Shown: positions 6,652 to 16,075, counted from the first letter of the stretch. The stretch: DNA of 64,000 nucleotides from Flavisphingopyxis soli (GCF_007995095.1 NZ_VOPY01000001.1:1141001-1205000); one strand, 5' to 3'. Numbers and translations are program-made. Notes: a model not told the origin generated them from the sequence alone.

Positions 6652-7914
6652 TCAGCCCTGCGGCGGCGATTTGCGCGCTGCGGGCGTCTTGCGCGGCGGG
6701 ACCCGGCGCTCGGCGACCGACGCGCTGCCGCTCGGCATCTCATCGGCCTTGTCGCGTGCATCGCGCAGGATGCGAGCTGCCTCGTCGCGGCCACCAAGCC
6801 CGAAAGCGAGGGCAATCGCTACGCCGACGCCGATCGCGATCGCGGTAAAGGCGATCTCGACGATCGGTCCGCCGAGACCCATTTGCGAAAGGCCCATCAC
6901 GATGAACAGGCCGATCGTCGCATAGCGCACGACGTTGACCACGAGCTGTCCGCCCTCGGTCGCGCCGGCTACCAGGCTGGCAAGCAGGTTGGCGACAAGG
7001 AAGCCGACCGCGATGATGGCAACGCCGAAGACGATGTTGCCGCCGATTGCGAGGACCTCATCGAGGATGCTCGTCAGCTCGGGGAAACCGAGCAGGCGGG
7101 TGGCGGCGATGGCGAAGCTGATCATGATGGCGATCATCGTGATCTTGCCGACCAGCCGGGCGGGCGAACGATCGGCGGGCAGCAGGCTCATCCCGTGTAC
7201 CGCGCGGTCAAAGCCCATGTCGACGAGCAGTGCTTCGAGCATTTCGCTGACCCAGCGGGCAATCATGTAGCCGATGCCGAGCAGCAATGCCGCACCGATA
7301 ACCCGCGGGATCGCCGCGAAGATCAGTTCGAGCATTCTGGTCAACGGATCGGAGATGACGGGAATATCGAGGATCCCGAGCGCCATGATCGCGAAGAAGA
7401 TGATGATCACGGCATAGCAGATCGTCCCGATGATCCGGCTGATGTTGGACGTGGCGACGACATTGTCGACACCGCCGCGCGCGGCCCAGCCGTCGAGGTT
7501 GACCGCGGTCAGCGCGGTGACGACGAGGCGGCGGACGATCCGCGCGAGGATGACTCCGAGCGCGAAGACGAGGCCGGCGACGACAATCGCGGGGATCGCG
7601 GTGGCGATCTGGTTGAGCATCGACTGGAGCGGCAGCAGCGCTTCGTCGAGGCCAAGGCGTTGCAGCACGGCAACGAGCCCGACGAGCCAGATCAGCAGCG
7701 CGGCAATCGTTCCGAGCGAAGAGGCGACGGTCTGTCCGGTGCCGTCATGGCGCTGGAGAACGGGGAGTGCTTCGGCAATCTTTTCGATCGCCCATTTGGC
7801 CGCCTTGGCGAGTGCCCAGGTGACGACGAGTATGGCGAGAATGATGAGCAGTTTCGTGCCCCACGCCTGCGCGAGCTCCCAGTCGAACTCGTATCGATAT
7901 CCGGCATTTGTCAT
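6652..7914 (-). CDS. MscS-like mechanosensitive channel (TM-helix repeat type)
   Basis: The 420-residue integral membrane protein has an N-terminal helix (LLIILAILVVTWALAKAA) and several further helix pairs arranged as repeats of the conserved TM-helix found in MscS-superfamily proteins (two similar segments, VIIIFFAIMALGILDIPVIS and IAIMISFAIAATRLLGFPEL). The last helix, FTAIAIGVGVAIALAFGLGGRD, is the Gly/Ala-rich pore-like signature. The C-terminus is basic and Pro-rich and probably cytoplasmic. The canonical MscS beta domain is short or missing. The ATG at 7914 was chosen for its GGGGAAA ribosome site; an upstream ATG at 7938 is less likely. It may form an inner-membrane osmotic release channel, complementing mscL. 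Confidence 0.85.
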   Translation of the reverse strand: MTNAGYRYEFDWELAQAWGTKLLIILAILVVTWALAKAAKWAIEKIAEALPVLQRHDGTGQTVASSLGTIAALLIWLVGLVAVLQRLGLDEALLPLQSMLNQIATAIPAIVVAGLVFALGVILARIVRRLVVTALTAVNLDGWAARGGVDNVVATSNISRIIGTICYAVIIIFFAIMALGILDIPVISDPLTRMLELIFAAIPRVIGAALLLGIGYMIARWVSEMLEALLVDMGFDRAVHGMSLLPADRSPARLVGKITMIAIMISFAIAATRLLGFPELTSILDEVLAIGGNIVFGVAIIAVGFLVANLLASLVAGATEGGQLVVNVVRYATIGLFIVMGLSQMGLGGPIVEIAFTAIAIGVGVAIALAFGLGGRDEAARILRDARDKADEMPSGSASVAERRVPPRKTPAARKSPPQG

Positions 7915-8047
7915 GGCATTTCCCCTTGCGACGAACATTATTGTTCTGTTGTCAGGTGACTATAGCAGAGAGTCGCGGTGACGGGAAATATAGTTAGCGG
8001 CAGTGATATGACCGCCCGGTCTTGATTAGTCGCGCCCGGCTCGCCAC

Positions 8048-8632
8048 ATGGCAGTCATGTTGATCCAGACCGAAACCACACCCAATCCTGCGACGCTCAA
8101 ATTCCTTCCCGGCACGACCGTGATGGAAAGCGGCACGCGCGACTTTGCCGATGCGGATGAGGCCGAAATCTCGCCGCTGGCGGAGGCGCTGTTTACCCTC
8201 GGCGACGTCACCGGCGTCTTTTTCGGCCGCGACTTTGTCTCGGTCACCGTCGCGCCGGAGGTCAACTGGGCGCCGCTCAAGCCCGAAGTGGTGGCGTTGC
8301 TCGCCGAGCATTTCTCGGCGCAGATGCCGCTGTTCCGGCCCGGCAGCGCGGGCGATATCGCGGTGCCCGGCGATGAGGGCGGCCTCGACGACGATCCAGC
8401 CGACGCCGCAATCGTCGCGCAGATTCGCGAACTGATCGAGACGCGCGTGCGCCCCGCCGTGGCCGGCGACGGCGGCGACATCGTCTATCGCGGCTTCGAC
8501 AAGGGCCATGTCTATCTCAAGATGCAGGGCGCCTGCGCGGGCTGTCCGTCATCGACCGCGACATTGAAGCACGGCATCGAAAGCCTGCTCAAACATTACG
8601 TGCCCGAAGTGACCGACGTCCACGCGGTCTGA
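8048..8632 (+). CDS. NifU-family Fe-S cluster scaffold (Nfu type)
   Basis: The 194-residue protein has an N-terminal Nfu_N domain (LIQTETTPNPATLKFLPG; GVFFGRDFVSVT) and a C-terminal NifU domain at about 115-190 with the cluster-binding CAGC (C-x2-C) motif, followed by TLKHGIESLL. It carries and hands over Fe-S clusters to client enzymes; mitochondrial NFU1 and bacterial Nfu are relatives. The start is ATG 8048 or ATG 8057; the second gives MLIQTETTPNP, the usual family N-terminus. It heads a plus-strand run with a nitroreductase, tsaB and rimI. Confidence 0.93.
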   Translation: MAVMLIQTETTPNPATLKFLPGTTVMESGTRDFADADEAEISPLAEALFTLGDVTGVFFGRDFVSVTVAPEVNWAPLKPEVVALLAEHFSAQMPLFRPGSAGDIAVPGDEGGLDDDPADAAIVAQIRELIETRVRPAVAGDGGDIVYRGFDKGHVYLKMQGACAGCPSSTATLKHGIESLLKHYVPEVTDVHAV

Positions 8633-8672
8633 TCGGCCGCACCGCGCCTTACCGTAACCTTCAAGGATTTCC

Positions 8673-9263
8673 ATGACCGACCCGCTCGGCGCCGAGGCGC
8701 TCGACCAGATTTTTCGCAAAGCCCGTACGTATAACGGCTATCGCGACGCGTCGGTCTCCGAAGAGCAGCTGACCGCGATCTGGGACCTCATGAAGATGGG
8801 GCCGACATCGGCCAATTCGCTCCCTGCGCGGCTCGTCTGGTGCACCAGCCAGGCGGCGAAGGACGCGCTCGCCGATTGCGCCTCCGAAGCCAATGCGGTG
8901 AAGATCCGCAAGGCGCCGGTTGCCGTGATCATCGGCATGGACCTGGAATTCTACGAGGAGCTTCCGCGCCTGTTCCCGCATGCCGATGCCAGGAGCTGGT
9001 TCGTCGGCAAGCCCAAGATGATTGCCGATACCGCGTTTCGCAACAGCTCGCTGCAGGGCGCCTATCTGATCATCGCGGCGCGTGCGCTGGGGCTCGATAC
9101 CGGGCCGATGTCGGGCTTCGATGCCGACAAGGTCGATGCCGAATTCTTCGCCGGCACCAGTCACAAGGCCAATTTCATCGCGACGCTCGGCTATGGCGAT
9201 CGCGATACGATTTTCGACCGCAGCCCGCGACCCGATTTCACCGAGTTCAATTCGATCCGCTAA
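8673..9263 (+). CDS. rutE: RutE-type nitroreductase / malonic semialdehyde reductase
   Basis: The 196-residue protein matches the length and almost every conserved block of RutE (HadB/RutE subfamily of FMN nitroreductases): RTYNGYRDASVS, MKMGPTSANSLPAR, FYEELPRLFPHADARSWF, TAFRNSSLQGAYLI and LGLDTGPMSGFD. In the uracil Rut pathway RutE reduces malonic semialdehyde to 3-hydroxypropionate. No other rut genes are nearby, so in this organism it may act as a general NAD(P)H-dependent FMN reductase of small carbonyl or nitro compounds. Spacing and strand suggest transcription with the Nfu-type gene. Confidence 0.88.
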   Translation: MTDPLGAEALDQIFRKARTYNGYRDASVSEEQLTAIWDLMKMGPTSANSLPARLVWCTSQAAKDALADCASEANAVKIRKAPVAVIIGMDLEFYEELPRLFPHADARSWFVGKPKMIADTAFRNSSLQGAYLIIAARALGLDTGPMSGFDADKVDAEFFAGTSHKANFIATLGYGDRDTIFDRSPRPDFTEFNSIR

Positions 9264-9281
9264 ACCGCTAGAGCGACCCGT

Positions 9282-9929
9282 ATGCGCCGCCTCGTCATCG
9301 AAACCGCCACCGAAGCCCTGTCGCTCGCGCTGTTCGAGGACGGCGTGCTGCTCGACAGCTATGATGCAGTCATCGGGCGCGGCCATGCCGAACAACTCGT
9401 CCCGCGCATCGCCGAGCTGCCCGATGGCGGCAGGGCGGACGAGATCCATGTCGATCTCGGCCCCGGCAGCTTCACCGGCGTACGCATCGGTATCGCCGCC
9501 GCGCGCGCGCTGGCGATCGCGTGGGGTGCCGAAGTCCTTGGTTTCGAAACCTCATCGCTCGTCGCGGCGACCGCGCGGGCGCTCGATCGCGACCTGGCGG
9601 GGCAGGCCTTGCTCGTCGTGATGGAGGGGGGGCATGGCGAATGGCTCGCGACCCCGATCGCGCCAACCGCCACGCCCGCGGCAACGCGCTCGCTGCTCCC
9701 GGCCGAGGCAATCGCCTTCGATCATGAAGTGGTCGTCGGCTCGCGCGCCACCGAATTTGTTGCCTTGCGCGGGTCGGGCCGCGCCTGTCCGCTCCATCCC
9801 TCGGCGCGATACGCCGATATGATCGACGGCATGTTGCTCGGCACGAAGCTGGCACCGCTCTATGCGCGCGCGCCCGACGCGACGCCGATGGCAAAGCCGA
9901 CGCTGGGGCACGAGGGCCCGTCGGCGTGA
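9282..9929 (+). CDS. tsaB: tRNA t6A biosynthesis protein TsaB
   Basis: TsaB is the non-catalytic ASKHA-fold partner of TsaD in forming N6-threonylcarbamoyl-adenosine at position 37 of ANN-decoding tRNAs. The 215-residue product has the family signatures LVIETATEALSLALF, RGHAEQLVPRI and LGPGSFTGVRIGIAAARAL. It overlaps rimI by four bases (GTGA), the typical tsaB-rimI coupling. The C-terminal part is less conserved, as usual. Confidence 0.95.
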   Translation: MRRLVIETATEALSLALFEDGVLLDSYDAVIGRGHAEQLVPRIAELPDGGRADEIHVDLGPGSFTGVRIGIAAARALAIAWGAEVLGFETSSLVAATARALDRDLAGQALLVVMEGGHGEWLATPIAPTATPAATRSLLPAEAIAFDHEVVVGSRATEFVALRGSGRACPLHPSARYADMIDGMLLGTKLAPLYARAPDATPMAKPTLGHEGPSA

Positions 9930-10393
9930 CGCGTGCGATCGAGATCGGCGAAGCATCGATCGGCGACATCGATGCCATCATGCGGATCATGGACGATGCG
10001 TTCGATCCGCGTCACGGCGAGGCGTGGACCAGCGACCAGTGCCGCGCGACGCTTTTACTGCCCGGATATCGCTTGCTCGTCGCAAGCGTTGCCGGCGATG
10101 CAGTCGGATTCTTTCTATCGCGGACGCTCGCAAGTGAAAGCGAGATGATGTTGTTAGCCGTCGCCAGCCGCAGTCGTCGATCGGGTATTGGCCGTGCGCT
10201 GGTCGGGCGCTGGCTTGACGAATGCAGGGCGGGTCGAGTCGAGCGCACCTTTCTCGAAGTGCGCGAAGGAAATAGCGCGATCGAATTCTATCGCGACCTC
10301 GGTTTCATTGAAATCGGGCGACGCGAAGCCTATTATTCGGGCGAGGGTAATGCCCGCAGCGCCGCAATCACCATGACGTCCGGTCTCGATTAG
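9926..10393 (+). CDS. rimI: Ribosomal protein S18-alanine N-acetyltransferase RimI
   Basis: The product is a 155-residue GNAT acetyltransferase. The acetyl-CoA binding motif is RSRRSGIGRALV (RxxGIG), followed by TFLEVREGNSAIEFYRDLGF, the RimI-specific motif with the conserved Glu and Tyr. RimI acetylates the N-terminus of S18. The start is GTG at 9926 overlapping the tsaB stop (GTGA). The tsaB-rimI pairing supports the assignment over a generic GNAT. Confidence 0.92.
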   Translation: MTRAIEIGEASIGDIDAIMRIMDDAFDPRHGEAWTSDQCRATLLLPGYRLLVASVAGDAVGFFLSRTLASESEMMLLAVASRSRRSGIGRALVGRWLDECRAGRVERTFLEVREGNSAIEFYRDLGFIEIGRREAYYSGEGNARSAAITMTSGLD

Positions 10394-10501
10394 TCCAAAT
10401 CGGTGTATTGTCAGCCTCTTCCTGGCGTGTTAGTGAACCCAAAGAAAATATCGCAAGGATTAATTGCGGAATAGTTCCCCCCGAATTTTTAAGGAAATAT
10501 T

Positions 10502-10933
10502 GTGACCGAAGATAGCGATTTGAATGAAATGCTTGTGACGCTTACCGCAGATGTCGTCGCGGCTCACGTCAGCAATAACAGCGTTGCCGTTTCTGATTTG
10601 CCGTTGCTTATCAGCAGCGTCCACAGCGCGTTTGCCTCGGTTTCTGGCGGCGCATCCGCTCCGGCCGAGCCGCTTACGCCGGCCGTCTCGGTCCGCTCGT
10701 CGATCAAGCCCGATTATATCGTTTGTCTTGAAGACGGCAAGAAACTGAAGATGCTCAAGCGCTATCTTCGCACCAATTTCGACATGACACCCGATGAGTA
10801 TCGTCAGAAATGGGACCTGCCTTCGGATTATCCGATGGTTGCTCCGAATTATGCCGCCCAACGCCGCGATCTCGCGATGAAAATCGGCCTCGGCACCAAG
10901 AACGCAGGCAAGGCGCGCGGCAAGGGCAAATAA
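10502..10933 (+). CDS. mucR: MucR/Ros-family transcriptional regulator lacking zinc ligands
   Basis: The 143-residue protein has the MucR/Ros C-terminal DNA-binding domain: DYIVCLEDGKKLKMLKRYL, then MTPDEYRQKWDLPSDYPM and APNYAAQRR. MucR proteins bind AT-rich sites and control exopolysaccharide, motility and cell-cycle genes in alphaproteobacteria. The zinc-site residues of Ros (C-x2-C-x9-H-x4-H) are here C75, D78, Y88 and F93 (N92 beside it), so three of four ligands are replaced. The start is GTG at 10502 with AAGGAAA upstream. A terminator follows directly. A link to the polysaccharide loci further right is plausible but not shown by sequence. Confidence 0.93.
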   Translation: MTEDSDLNEMLVTLTADVVAAHVSNNSVAVSDLPLLISSVHSAFASVSGGASAPAEPLTPAVSVRSSIKPDYIVCLEDGKKLKMLKRYLRTNFDMTPDEYRQKWDLPSDYPMVAPNYAAQRRDLAMKIGLGTKNAGKARGKGK

Positions 10934-10962
10934 GCCCCGCCCGACAAAGCCGAACGATTCCC

Positions 10963-10995
10963 GGGGGCGCGATGCGAATCGCGCCCCCGTTTTCT
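10963..10995 (+). terminator. Rho-independent terminator of mucR
   Basis: A perfect 11-bp stem (10963-10973 with 10978-10988), tetraloop GCGA, followed by GTTTTCTT. It lies 30 bases after the mucR stop. Confidence 0.92.
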
Positions 10996-11085
10996 TGATG
11001 CTCGCCAATCGAACCGGTCGTTGGCGGCGATACGATTGATACGGCTCGCTCGCCTTGCCCGCGCTGCAGGCCGCGTCTATATCCG

Positions 11086-11514
11086 ATGATAATGACCGGC
11101 AGTATCGATCTTGAAACCCTGTGCGCCGAAAAAGGCCTGCGCATCACCGAGCAACGGCGCGTCATCGCGCGCGTGATTTCGGAGGCCGAGGATCATCCCG
11201 ACGTCGAGAAACTCTATCAGCGCGCTTCGGCGATCGACAAGGGCATCTCGATCGCCACGGTCTATCGCACGGTGCGCCTGTTCGAAGAGGCGGGAATTCT
11301 CGATCGCCACGATTTCGGCGACGGACGCGCGCGCTACGAAGCCGCGCCCGAGGCGCATCACGACCATCTGATCGATGTCGAAACGGGCAAGGTCGTCGAA
11401 TTCGTCGATCCCGAGCTCGAGGCGCTGCAAAAGCAGATCGCCGAACGGCTGGGCTATCGCCTCGTCGATCATCGCATGGAGCTCTATGGCGTCGCCATCG
11501 ATCGCAAGGACTGA
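11086..11514 (+). CDS. fur: Ferric uptake regulator family protein Fur
   Basis: The 142-residue protein has the Fur winged-helix domain (GLRITEQRRVIARVI, SIATVYRTVRLFEEAGIL) and the metal-binding dimerisation domain (HHDHLIDVETGKVVEF at 91-106). The structural C-x2-C of many Fur proteins, expected just after HDHL, is replaced by D97-x2-T100, which is usual for alphaproteobacterial Fur. It senses Fe2+ (or Mn2+) and represses uptake genes. Two close starts exist, ATG 11086 and ATG 11092; the second gives MTGSIDLETLC. The plsC-like gene downstream appears to start inside fur. Confidence 0.93.
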   Translation: MIMTGSIDLETLCAEKGLRITEQRRVIARVISEAEDHPDVEKLYQRASAIDKGISIATVYRTVRLFEEAGILDRHDFGDGRARYEAAPEAHHDHLIDVETGKVVEFVDPELEALQKQIAERLGYRLVDHRMELYGVAIDRKD

Positions 11515-12283
11515 CGTCCGGCTGAGCGTGCGCGGCTATGCGCGCATCGCGCTGATGGCAGCGGTGCTGCTGATTCTCATCCTCCCGCATTTGTTGACCA
11601 AATGGGTCGGGCTTCGCACCCATATCCCCAATCTCTATCTCGGCTGGACGGCATGGGCCGCGGGTCTCGATGTCGAGATCGTCGGCCGGCCGCTCAGGCG
11701 CAACGTCCTGTTTGTTGCCAACCATTTGAGCTGGTTCGACATATTGGCGCTCGGCGGGGCAGGGCGCACCGCGTTCGTGTCGAAGTCCGAGGTCGCCGAC
11801 TGGCCGCTGGTCGGCTGGCTCGCGGATCAGAACCACACCGTCTACGTCGCGCGCCAGAACCGCCACGAGGTGACGCAGCAGGCCGATGCGCTCGGTCAGG
11901 CGCTTGCATGCGGCTATCCGGTGGCGCTGTTTCCCGAGGGGACAACGGGGCCGGGCGATGCGCTGTTGCCGTTTCGCGCCTCGTTGCTCGCCGCCGCGGC
12001 TCCGGGGCCCGACGCACTACAAATCCAGCCGGTCGCGCTCGATTACGGGGCGCAGGCCGAGGAGTTCGCCTGGCTCGATCCCGAAAGCGCGGGCGACAAC
12101 GCCAAGCGCCTGCTGTCGCGGCGCGGCCGCGCGAAGCTGGTCATTCGTTTCCTCGACCCGCTCGATGGCGACCAAATTTGCGATCGCAAGTCCGCCGCCG
12201 CCGCAGCGCAGGCCGCGATCGATCGCGCGCTATTTCCCCGACGCGGCGACAGTGCTTTTCCCCCGTCCGCCATGCGCCTATAG
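11486..12283 (+). CDS. plsC: 1-acyl-sn-glycerol-3-phosphate acyltransferase-like
   Basis: The product carries the PlsC/LPLAT motifs: an N-terminal hydrophobic helix ([17 protein letters not shown]), the catalytic block NHLSWFD (HxxxxD), [15 protein letters not shown], and the substrate-binding [10 protein letters not shown]. It transfers an acyl chain to lysophosphatidic acid or another lysophospholipid at the inner membrane. The start is uncertain: ATG 11486 ([10 protein letters not shown]) overlaps fur by 29 bases; GTG 11528 is the next in-frame option. The next gene, miaB, begins seven bases after the stop. Confidence 0.9.
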   Translation: MASPSIARTDVRLSVRGYARIALMAAVLLILILPHLLTKWVGLRTHIPNLYLGWTAWAAGLDVEIVGRPLRRNVLFVANHLSWFDILALGGAGRTAFVSKSEVADWPLVGWLADQNHTVYVARQNRHEVTQQADALGQALACGYPVALFPEGTTGPGDALLPFRASLLAAAAPGPDALQIQPVALDYGAQAEEFAWLDPESAGDNAKRLLSRRGRAKLVIRFLDPLDGDQICDRKSAAAAAQAAIDRALFPRRGDSAFPPSAMRL

Positions 12284-12290
12284 CGAGCCC

Positions 12291-13637
12291 ATGACTCAAA
12301 GCCCCGCACATGATCCCAAGACTTTTCGCGTAAAATCTTATGGTTGCCAGATGAACGTCTATGACGGCGAGCGCATCGGCGAGCTGCTTGGCGCGCGCGG
12401 CATGACCGCCGCCGGCGACGGCGAAGACGCCGACCTCGTCGTCCTCAACACGTGCCATATTCGCGAAAAAGCCGCCGAGAAGGTCTATTCGGACATTGGC
12501 CGCCAGCGGCGCGACGACGGGACGACGCCGATCATCGCCGTCGCCGGCTGCGTCGCCCAGGCCGAAGGCGGCGAGATTGCCCGCCGCGCGCCGAGTGTCG
12601 GAGTCGTCGTCGGCCCGCAGGCCTATCACCGGCTGCCCGAGCTTGTCGCGCGCGCGGCGCGCGGCGAAACCGCGGTCGATACCGACATGCCGGCAATTTC
12701 GAAATTCGACCATTTGCCGCGCCGCCCGGTCCAGCCGCGACCGAGCGCCTTCCTCTCGATCCAGGAAGGATGCGACAAGTTCTGCACCTATTGCGTCGTG
12801 CCCTATACGCGCGGCGCCGAAATCTCGCGCCCGTTCGGCGACATCGTCGAAGAGGCACGCGCGCTGGTCGAAGGCGGCGCGCGCGAGATCACGCTGCTCG
12901 GCCAGAACGTCAATGCCTGGACCGGCGACGACGAACGCGGCCACGGGCAGGGGCTCGACGGGCTGATCCGCGCGCTCGACGCTTTGCCCGGGCTCGCGCG
13001 CATCCGCTATATGACGAGCCATCCCAATGACATGACGCAGGGGTTGATCGATGCGCATCGCGATGTGCCCTCGCTGATGCCCTATCTCCATCTGCCGGTA
13101 CAATCGGGCAGCACGCGGATCCTGAAGGCGATGAACCGCAGCCACAGCCGCGAATCCTATCTCGAGATCATCGAGCGTGCGCGCGTCGCACGCCCCGATA
13201 TCGCGATTTCGGGCGACTTCATCGTCGGCTTCCCGGGCGAGACCGACCAGGATTTCGAGGACACGCTGAGCATCGTGCGCGAAACACGCTACGCCGCCGC
13301 GTTCAGTTTCAAATATTCGCCGCGTCCCGGCACGCCCGCCGCCGAGATGGACGACCAGATCGCCCCCGAGGTGATGGACGAACGCTTGCAGCGGCTCCAG
13401 GCGCTGCTTGCGCAGCAGTCGCAGGCGTTCAACGCCGCATCGGTCGGCAGGACCTGCGCGATCATGCTCGAACGCACGGGGCGCAAGCCGGGCCAGCTGA
13501 TCGGCAAGTCGCCGTGGCTGCAATCGGTCCATCTCGACGGAACGGGCCTTGCGATCGGTGATCTCGTCGAAGTCGAACTGGTCTCGGCCGGGCCCAACAG
13601 CCTGGCGGGACGCGAATTACGGAAGGTAGCGGCTTAA
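12291..13637 (+). CDS. miaB: tRNA-2-methylthio-N6-dimethylallyladenosine synthase MiaB
   Basis: This 448-residue radical-SAM methylthiotransferase modifies i6A37 of tRNA to ms2i6A. The N-terminal MTTase domain has the three Cys of the auxiliary cluster ([21 protein letters not shown]). The radical SAM cluster is CDKFCTYC (C-x3-C-x2-C), followed by [13 protein letters not shown]-terminal TRAM domain ends near the stop. The ATG at 12291 starts [12 protein letters not shown]. The stop overlaps the phoH start by one base (TAATG), so translation is coupled. Confidence 0.97.
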   Translation: MTQSPAHDPKTFRVKSYGCQMNVYDGERIGELLGARGMTAAGDGEDADLVVLNTCHIREKAAEKVYSDIGRQRRDDGTTPIIAVAGCVAQAEGGEIARRAPSVGVVVGPQAYHRLPELVARAARGETAVDTDMPAISKFDHLPRRPVQPRPSAFLSIQEGCDKFCTYCVVPYTRGAEISRPFGDIVEEARALVEGGAREITLLGQNVNAWTGDDERGHGQGLDGLIRALDALPGLARIRYMTSHPNDMTQGLIDAHRDVPSLMPYLHLPVQSGSTRILKAMNRSHSRESYLEIIERARVARPDIAISGDFIVGFPGETDQDFEDTLSIVRETRYAAAFSFKYSPRPGTPAAEMDDQIAPEVMDERLQRLQALLAQQSQAFNAASVGRTCAIMLERTGRKPGQLIGKSPWLQSVHLDGTGLAIGDLVEVELVSAGPNSLAGRELRKVAA

Positions 13638-14632
13638 TGACCAAAAAGGCGGTGCAGGCAGCGGCGGGCGATCGTGCCCGGATCGAAATCGAGTTCGACA
13701 AGCCGCAATTGCTCGGGCGCATCTTCGGTGAGTTCGACGAGAATCTCGTCGCGATCGAAAACCGGCTCGGCGTCTATATCGCGGCGCGCGGCAACCGCTT
13801 GCAGATCGAGGGCGAAGCCTCGGCCTGTGCGCGTGCGCGCGAAGTGCTCGAAGGTCTCTACAGCCGGCTGCTGCGCGGCGAGGACATCGACAGCGGCATG
13901 GTCGAGGCGATCATCGCGATGACCGGAGCCGCGCCGCTGAAGGGCATCGTCCGCAACGATGCCGCCGAGCCGCCGCAGGTCATCATCCGCACGCGCAAGA
14001 AGACGATCGTGCCGCGTTCGGCGGGGCAGGTGCCCTATATGCAGGCGCTGGCGCGCGACGACATCATCTTCGCGCTCGGCCCCGCAGGCACGGGCAAGAC
14101 CTATCTCGCGGTCGCCCAGGCGGTCGCACAGCTGATCACCGGCAGCGTCCAGCGGCTGATCCTGTCGCGCCCCGCAGTCGAGGCGGGCGAACGCCTGGGA
14201 TTTCTTCCCGGGGACATGAAGGAAAAGGTCGATCCGTATCTGCGCCCGCTTTACGACGCGCTTTACGACACCTTGCCGGCTGAACAGGTCGAGCGCCGGA
14301 TCGCCTCGGGCGAGATCGAGATCGCGCCGCTCGCCTTCATGCGCGGACGCACGCTGAGCGACGCCTTCGTTATCCTCGACGAGGCACAGAACACGACGAC
14401 CGCGCAGATGAAGATGTTCCTCACGCGTTTCGGCATGAACAGCCGGATGGTCGTCTGCGGCGATCCCAAGCAGGTCGACCTGCCGCTGCCGGGCTCGTCG
14501 GGCCTCGCCGACGCGGTCGGCAAGCTTGAGGGGATCGAACGGATCTCGGTGATGCGCTTCAACGCCAGCGACGTCGTCCGCCACCCGATCGTCGGCAAGA
14601 TCGTCGAGGCCTATGAAGGCCCCGATGCCTGA
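13637..14632 (+). CDS. phoH: PhoH-family ATPase
   Basis: The 331-residue protein has a KH-like N-terminal region and a P-loop ATPase domain. Walker A is [11 protein letters not shown] at about residue 151, Walker B is FVILDEAQN, and sensor-like residues lie in GDPKQVDLP. PhoH (YbeZ-type) ATPases act with YbeY in rRNA maturation and RNA quality control. It is fused translationally to miaB upstream and is nine bases from ybeY downstream, the standard miaB-phoH-ybeY-corC order. Confidence 0.96.
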   Translation: MTKKAVQAAAGDRARIEIEFDKPQLLGRIFGEFDENLVAIENRLGVYIAARGNRLQIEGEASACARAREVLEGLYSRLLRGEDIDSGMVEAIIAMTGAAPLKGIVRNDAAEPPQVIIRTRKKTIVPRSAGQVPYMQALARDDIIFALGPAGTGKTYLAVAQAVAQLITGSVQRLILSRPAVEAGERLGFLPGDMKEKVDPYLRPLYDALYDTLPAEQVERRIASGEIEIAPLAFMRGRTLSDAFVILDEAQNTTTAQMKMFLTRFGMNSRMVVCGDPKQVDLPLPGSSGLADAVGKLEGIERISVMRFNASDVVRHPIVGKIVEAYEGPDA

Positions 14633-14640
14633 GCGACGAC

Positions 14641-15156
14641 GTGCTTGAGGTAGAAGTCGAGGCAGCCGCCGACTGGCCGGCGCACGACTGGCAAACGCTG
14701 GCATACGAGGCGGTCGCGACCGCGTTCGATGAGGCCGGGCTGGCCCAGCTCGTTGCGGGCGACACGCCGGTCGAGGTGTCGGTCTTGCTGACCGACGACG
14801 AAGCGGTCCGCCTGCTCAACCGCGACTATCGCGGCAAGGACAGCGCGACCAATGTCCTGTCGTTCCCGCAGGTCGGCGGCGATATTGCCGCCGCCGTAGC
14901 GCGTGCGCCCGCGCTTTTGCTCGGCGATATCGCGCTCGCGCTTGGCGTGTGCAGCGCCGAGGCGGCCACGCGCGGGATTGCATTGCACGCGCATGTAACC
15001 CATCTTGTCGCCCACGGTGCGCTGCATCTGCTCGGCCACGATCATCAGGACGATGACGAGGCCGAGACGATGGAGCGGATCGAAGCCCGGGTGATGCACC
15101 GTCTCGGTTTGCATGACCCCTATGAACAGGACGAGATTGACGCCGATGGCCGATGA
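14641..15156 (+). CDS. ybeY: Endoribonuclease YbeY
   Basis: The 171-residue metalloprotein has the zinc motif HLVAHGALHLLGHDH (H-x3-H-x5-H), plus VLLTDDEAVRLLNRDYRGKDSATNVLSFP. YbeY is a single-strand endoribonuclease needed for 16S rRNA 3' end maturation and late ribosome quality control. The start is GTG at 14641. Its 3' end overlaps the corC start by 11 bases. Confidence 0.96.
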   Translation: MLEVEVEAAADWPAHDWQTLAYEAVATAFDEAGLAQLVAGDTPVEVSVLLTDDEAVRLLNRDYRGKDSATNVLSFPQVGGDIAAAVARAPALLLGDIALALGVCSAEAATRGIALHAHVTHLVAHGALHLLGHDHQDDDEAETMERIEARVMHRLGLHDPYEQDEIDADGR

Positions 15157-16075
15157 CGTTTCCCTGCCCGCAAGTGATGCGGGCGATACCGACGAGGGTT
15201 CGGGACGAATATGGCGGGGCCTGAAGGCCCTGCTATTCGGTGATGGTGAAGAACAGTCGCTGCGCGAGCAGCTCGAGGACGTCATCGACGATCACGAGCA
15301 TGACGACGACGCGCGCACCGCCTCGGCCAAGGGGCCGTCGACCGACCTTACCCCGCTCGAGCGGCAGATGCTGCGCAACATGCTGCATTTCGGCGAGGAA
15401 ACCGCCGACGACGTCGCCGTCCCGCGCGCCGACATTATCGCCATCGCGGCGACATCGAGCTTTGGCGAGATCGTCGCGCAGTTCGCCGAGGCGGGCCACA
15501 GCCGCCTGCCGGTCTATCAGGGTAGCCTCGATTCGATCGTCGGCATGCTCCACGTCAAGGACGTCTTCGCGCGCCTGGCCGAAGATTCGGGCGACGAGGA
15601 CTGGTCGCCGCTGATCCGCCAGCCGCTGTACGTGCCGGTGTCGATGGGCGTGCTCGACCTGCTCGCCGAGATGCGCAGCAAGCGCACCCATCTCGCGATC
15701 GTCGTCGATGAATATTCGGGCACCGAAGGTCTGGTGACGATCGAGGACCTGGTCGAGGAAATCGTCGGCGAGATCGAGGACGAGCATGACGACGAGCCGG
15801 TCGAGGAGCTGGTCGCGCGCGACGACGGCGTCTGGGACGCTGATGCGCGCGTCGAGCTCGACGACCTTGCCCGCACCGTCTCGCCGCGCCTGGCCGAGGT
15901 CGAAGGCGATGTCGATACGCTTGGCGGTCTGGCCTTCGTGCTTGCGGGGCACGTGCCCAAGGCGGGCGAGATCCTCCAGCACGACAGCGGCTGGCGGCTC
16001 GAGATCCTGGCCAGCGACTACCGCCGCGTGTCGCGCGTCCGGCTTCATCCGCCCGCCGCGAAGGTCGAGGCTTAG
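15146..16075 (+). CDS. corC: CorC/HlyC-type CBS-domain protein
   Basis: The 309-residue protein lacks the DUF21 membrane domain and begins with an acidic segment. It contains a CBS pair (VAVPRADIIAIAATSSF and onward; HLAIVVDEYSGTEGLVTIEDLVEEIVGEIEDEHD) and a C-terminal CorC_HlyC (FAD-like PCMH) domain near VDTLGGLAFVLAGHVPKAGE. It is a cytosolic protein linked to magnesium/cobalt efflux. The ATG at 15146 begins MADDVSLPAS. It ends the miaB-phoH-ybeY-corC block; the usual next gene, lnt, is absent here and replaced by a glycosyltransferase. Confidence 0.93.
   Translation: MADDVSLPASDAGDTDEGSGRIWRGLKALLFGDGEEQSLREQLEDVIDDHEHDDDARTASAKGPSTDLTPLERQMLRNMLHFGEETADDVAVPRADIIAIAATSSFGEIVAQFAEAGHSRLPVYQGSLDSIVGMLHVKDVFARLAEDSGDEDWSPLIRQPLYVPVSMGVLDLLAEMRSKRTHLAIVVDEYSGTEGLVTIEDLVEEIVGEIEDEHDDEPVEELVARDDGVWDADARVELDDLARTVSPRLAEVEGDVDTLGGLAFVLAGHVPKAGEILQHDSGWRLEILASDYRRVSRVRLHPPAAKVEA

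Noticed and set aside
6643-7959. Long open frame opposite the MscS-like gene
   Set aside because: The composition is Asp/Arg/Gly-rich antisense of a membrane-protein gene in GC-rich DNA; the other strand has clear family motifs and a ribosome site.
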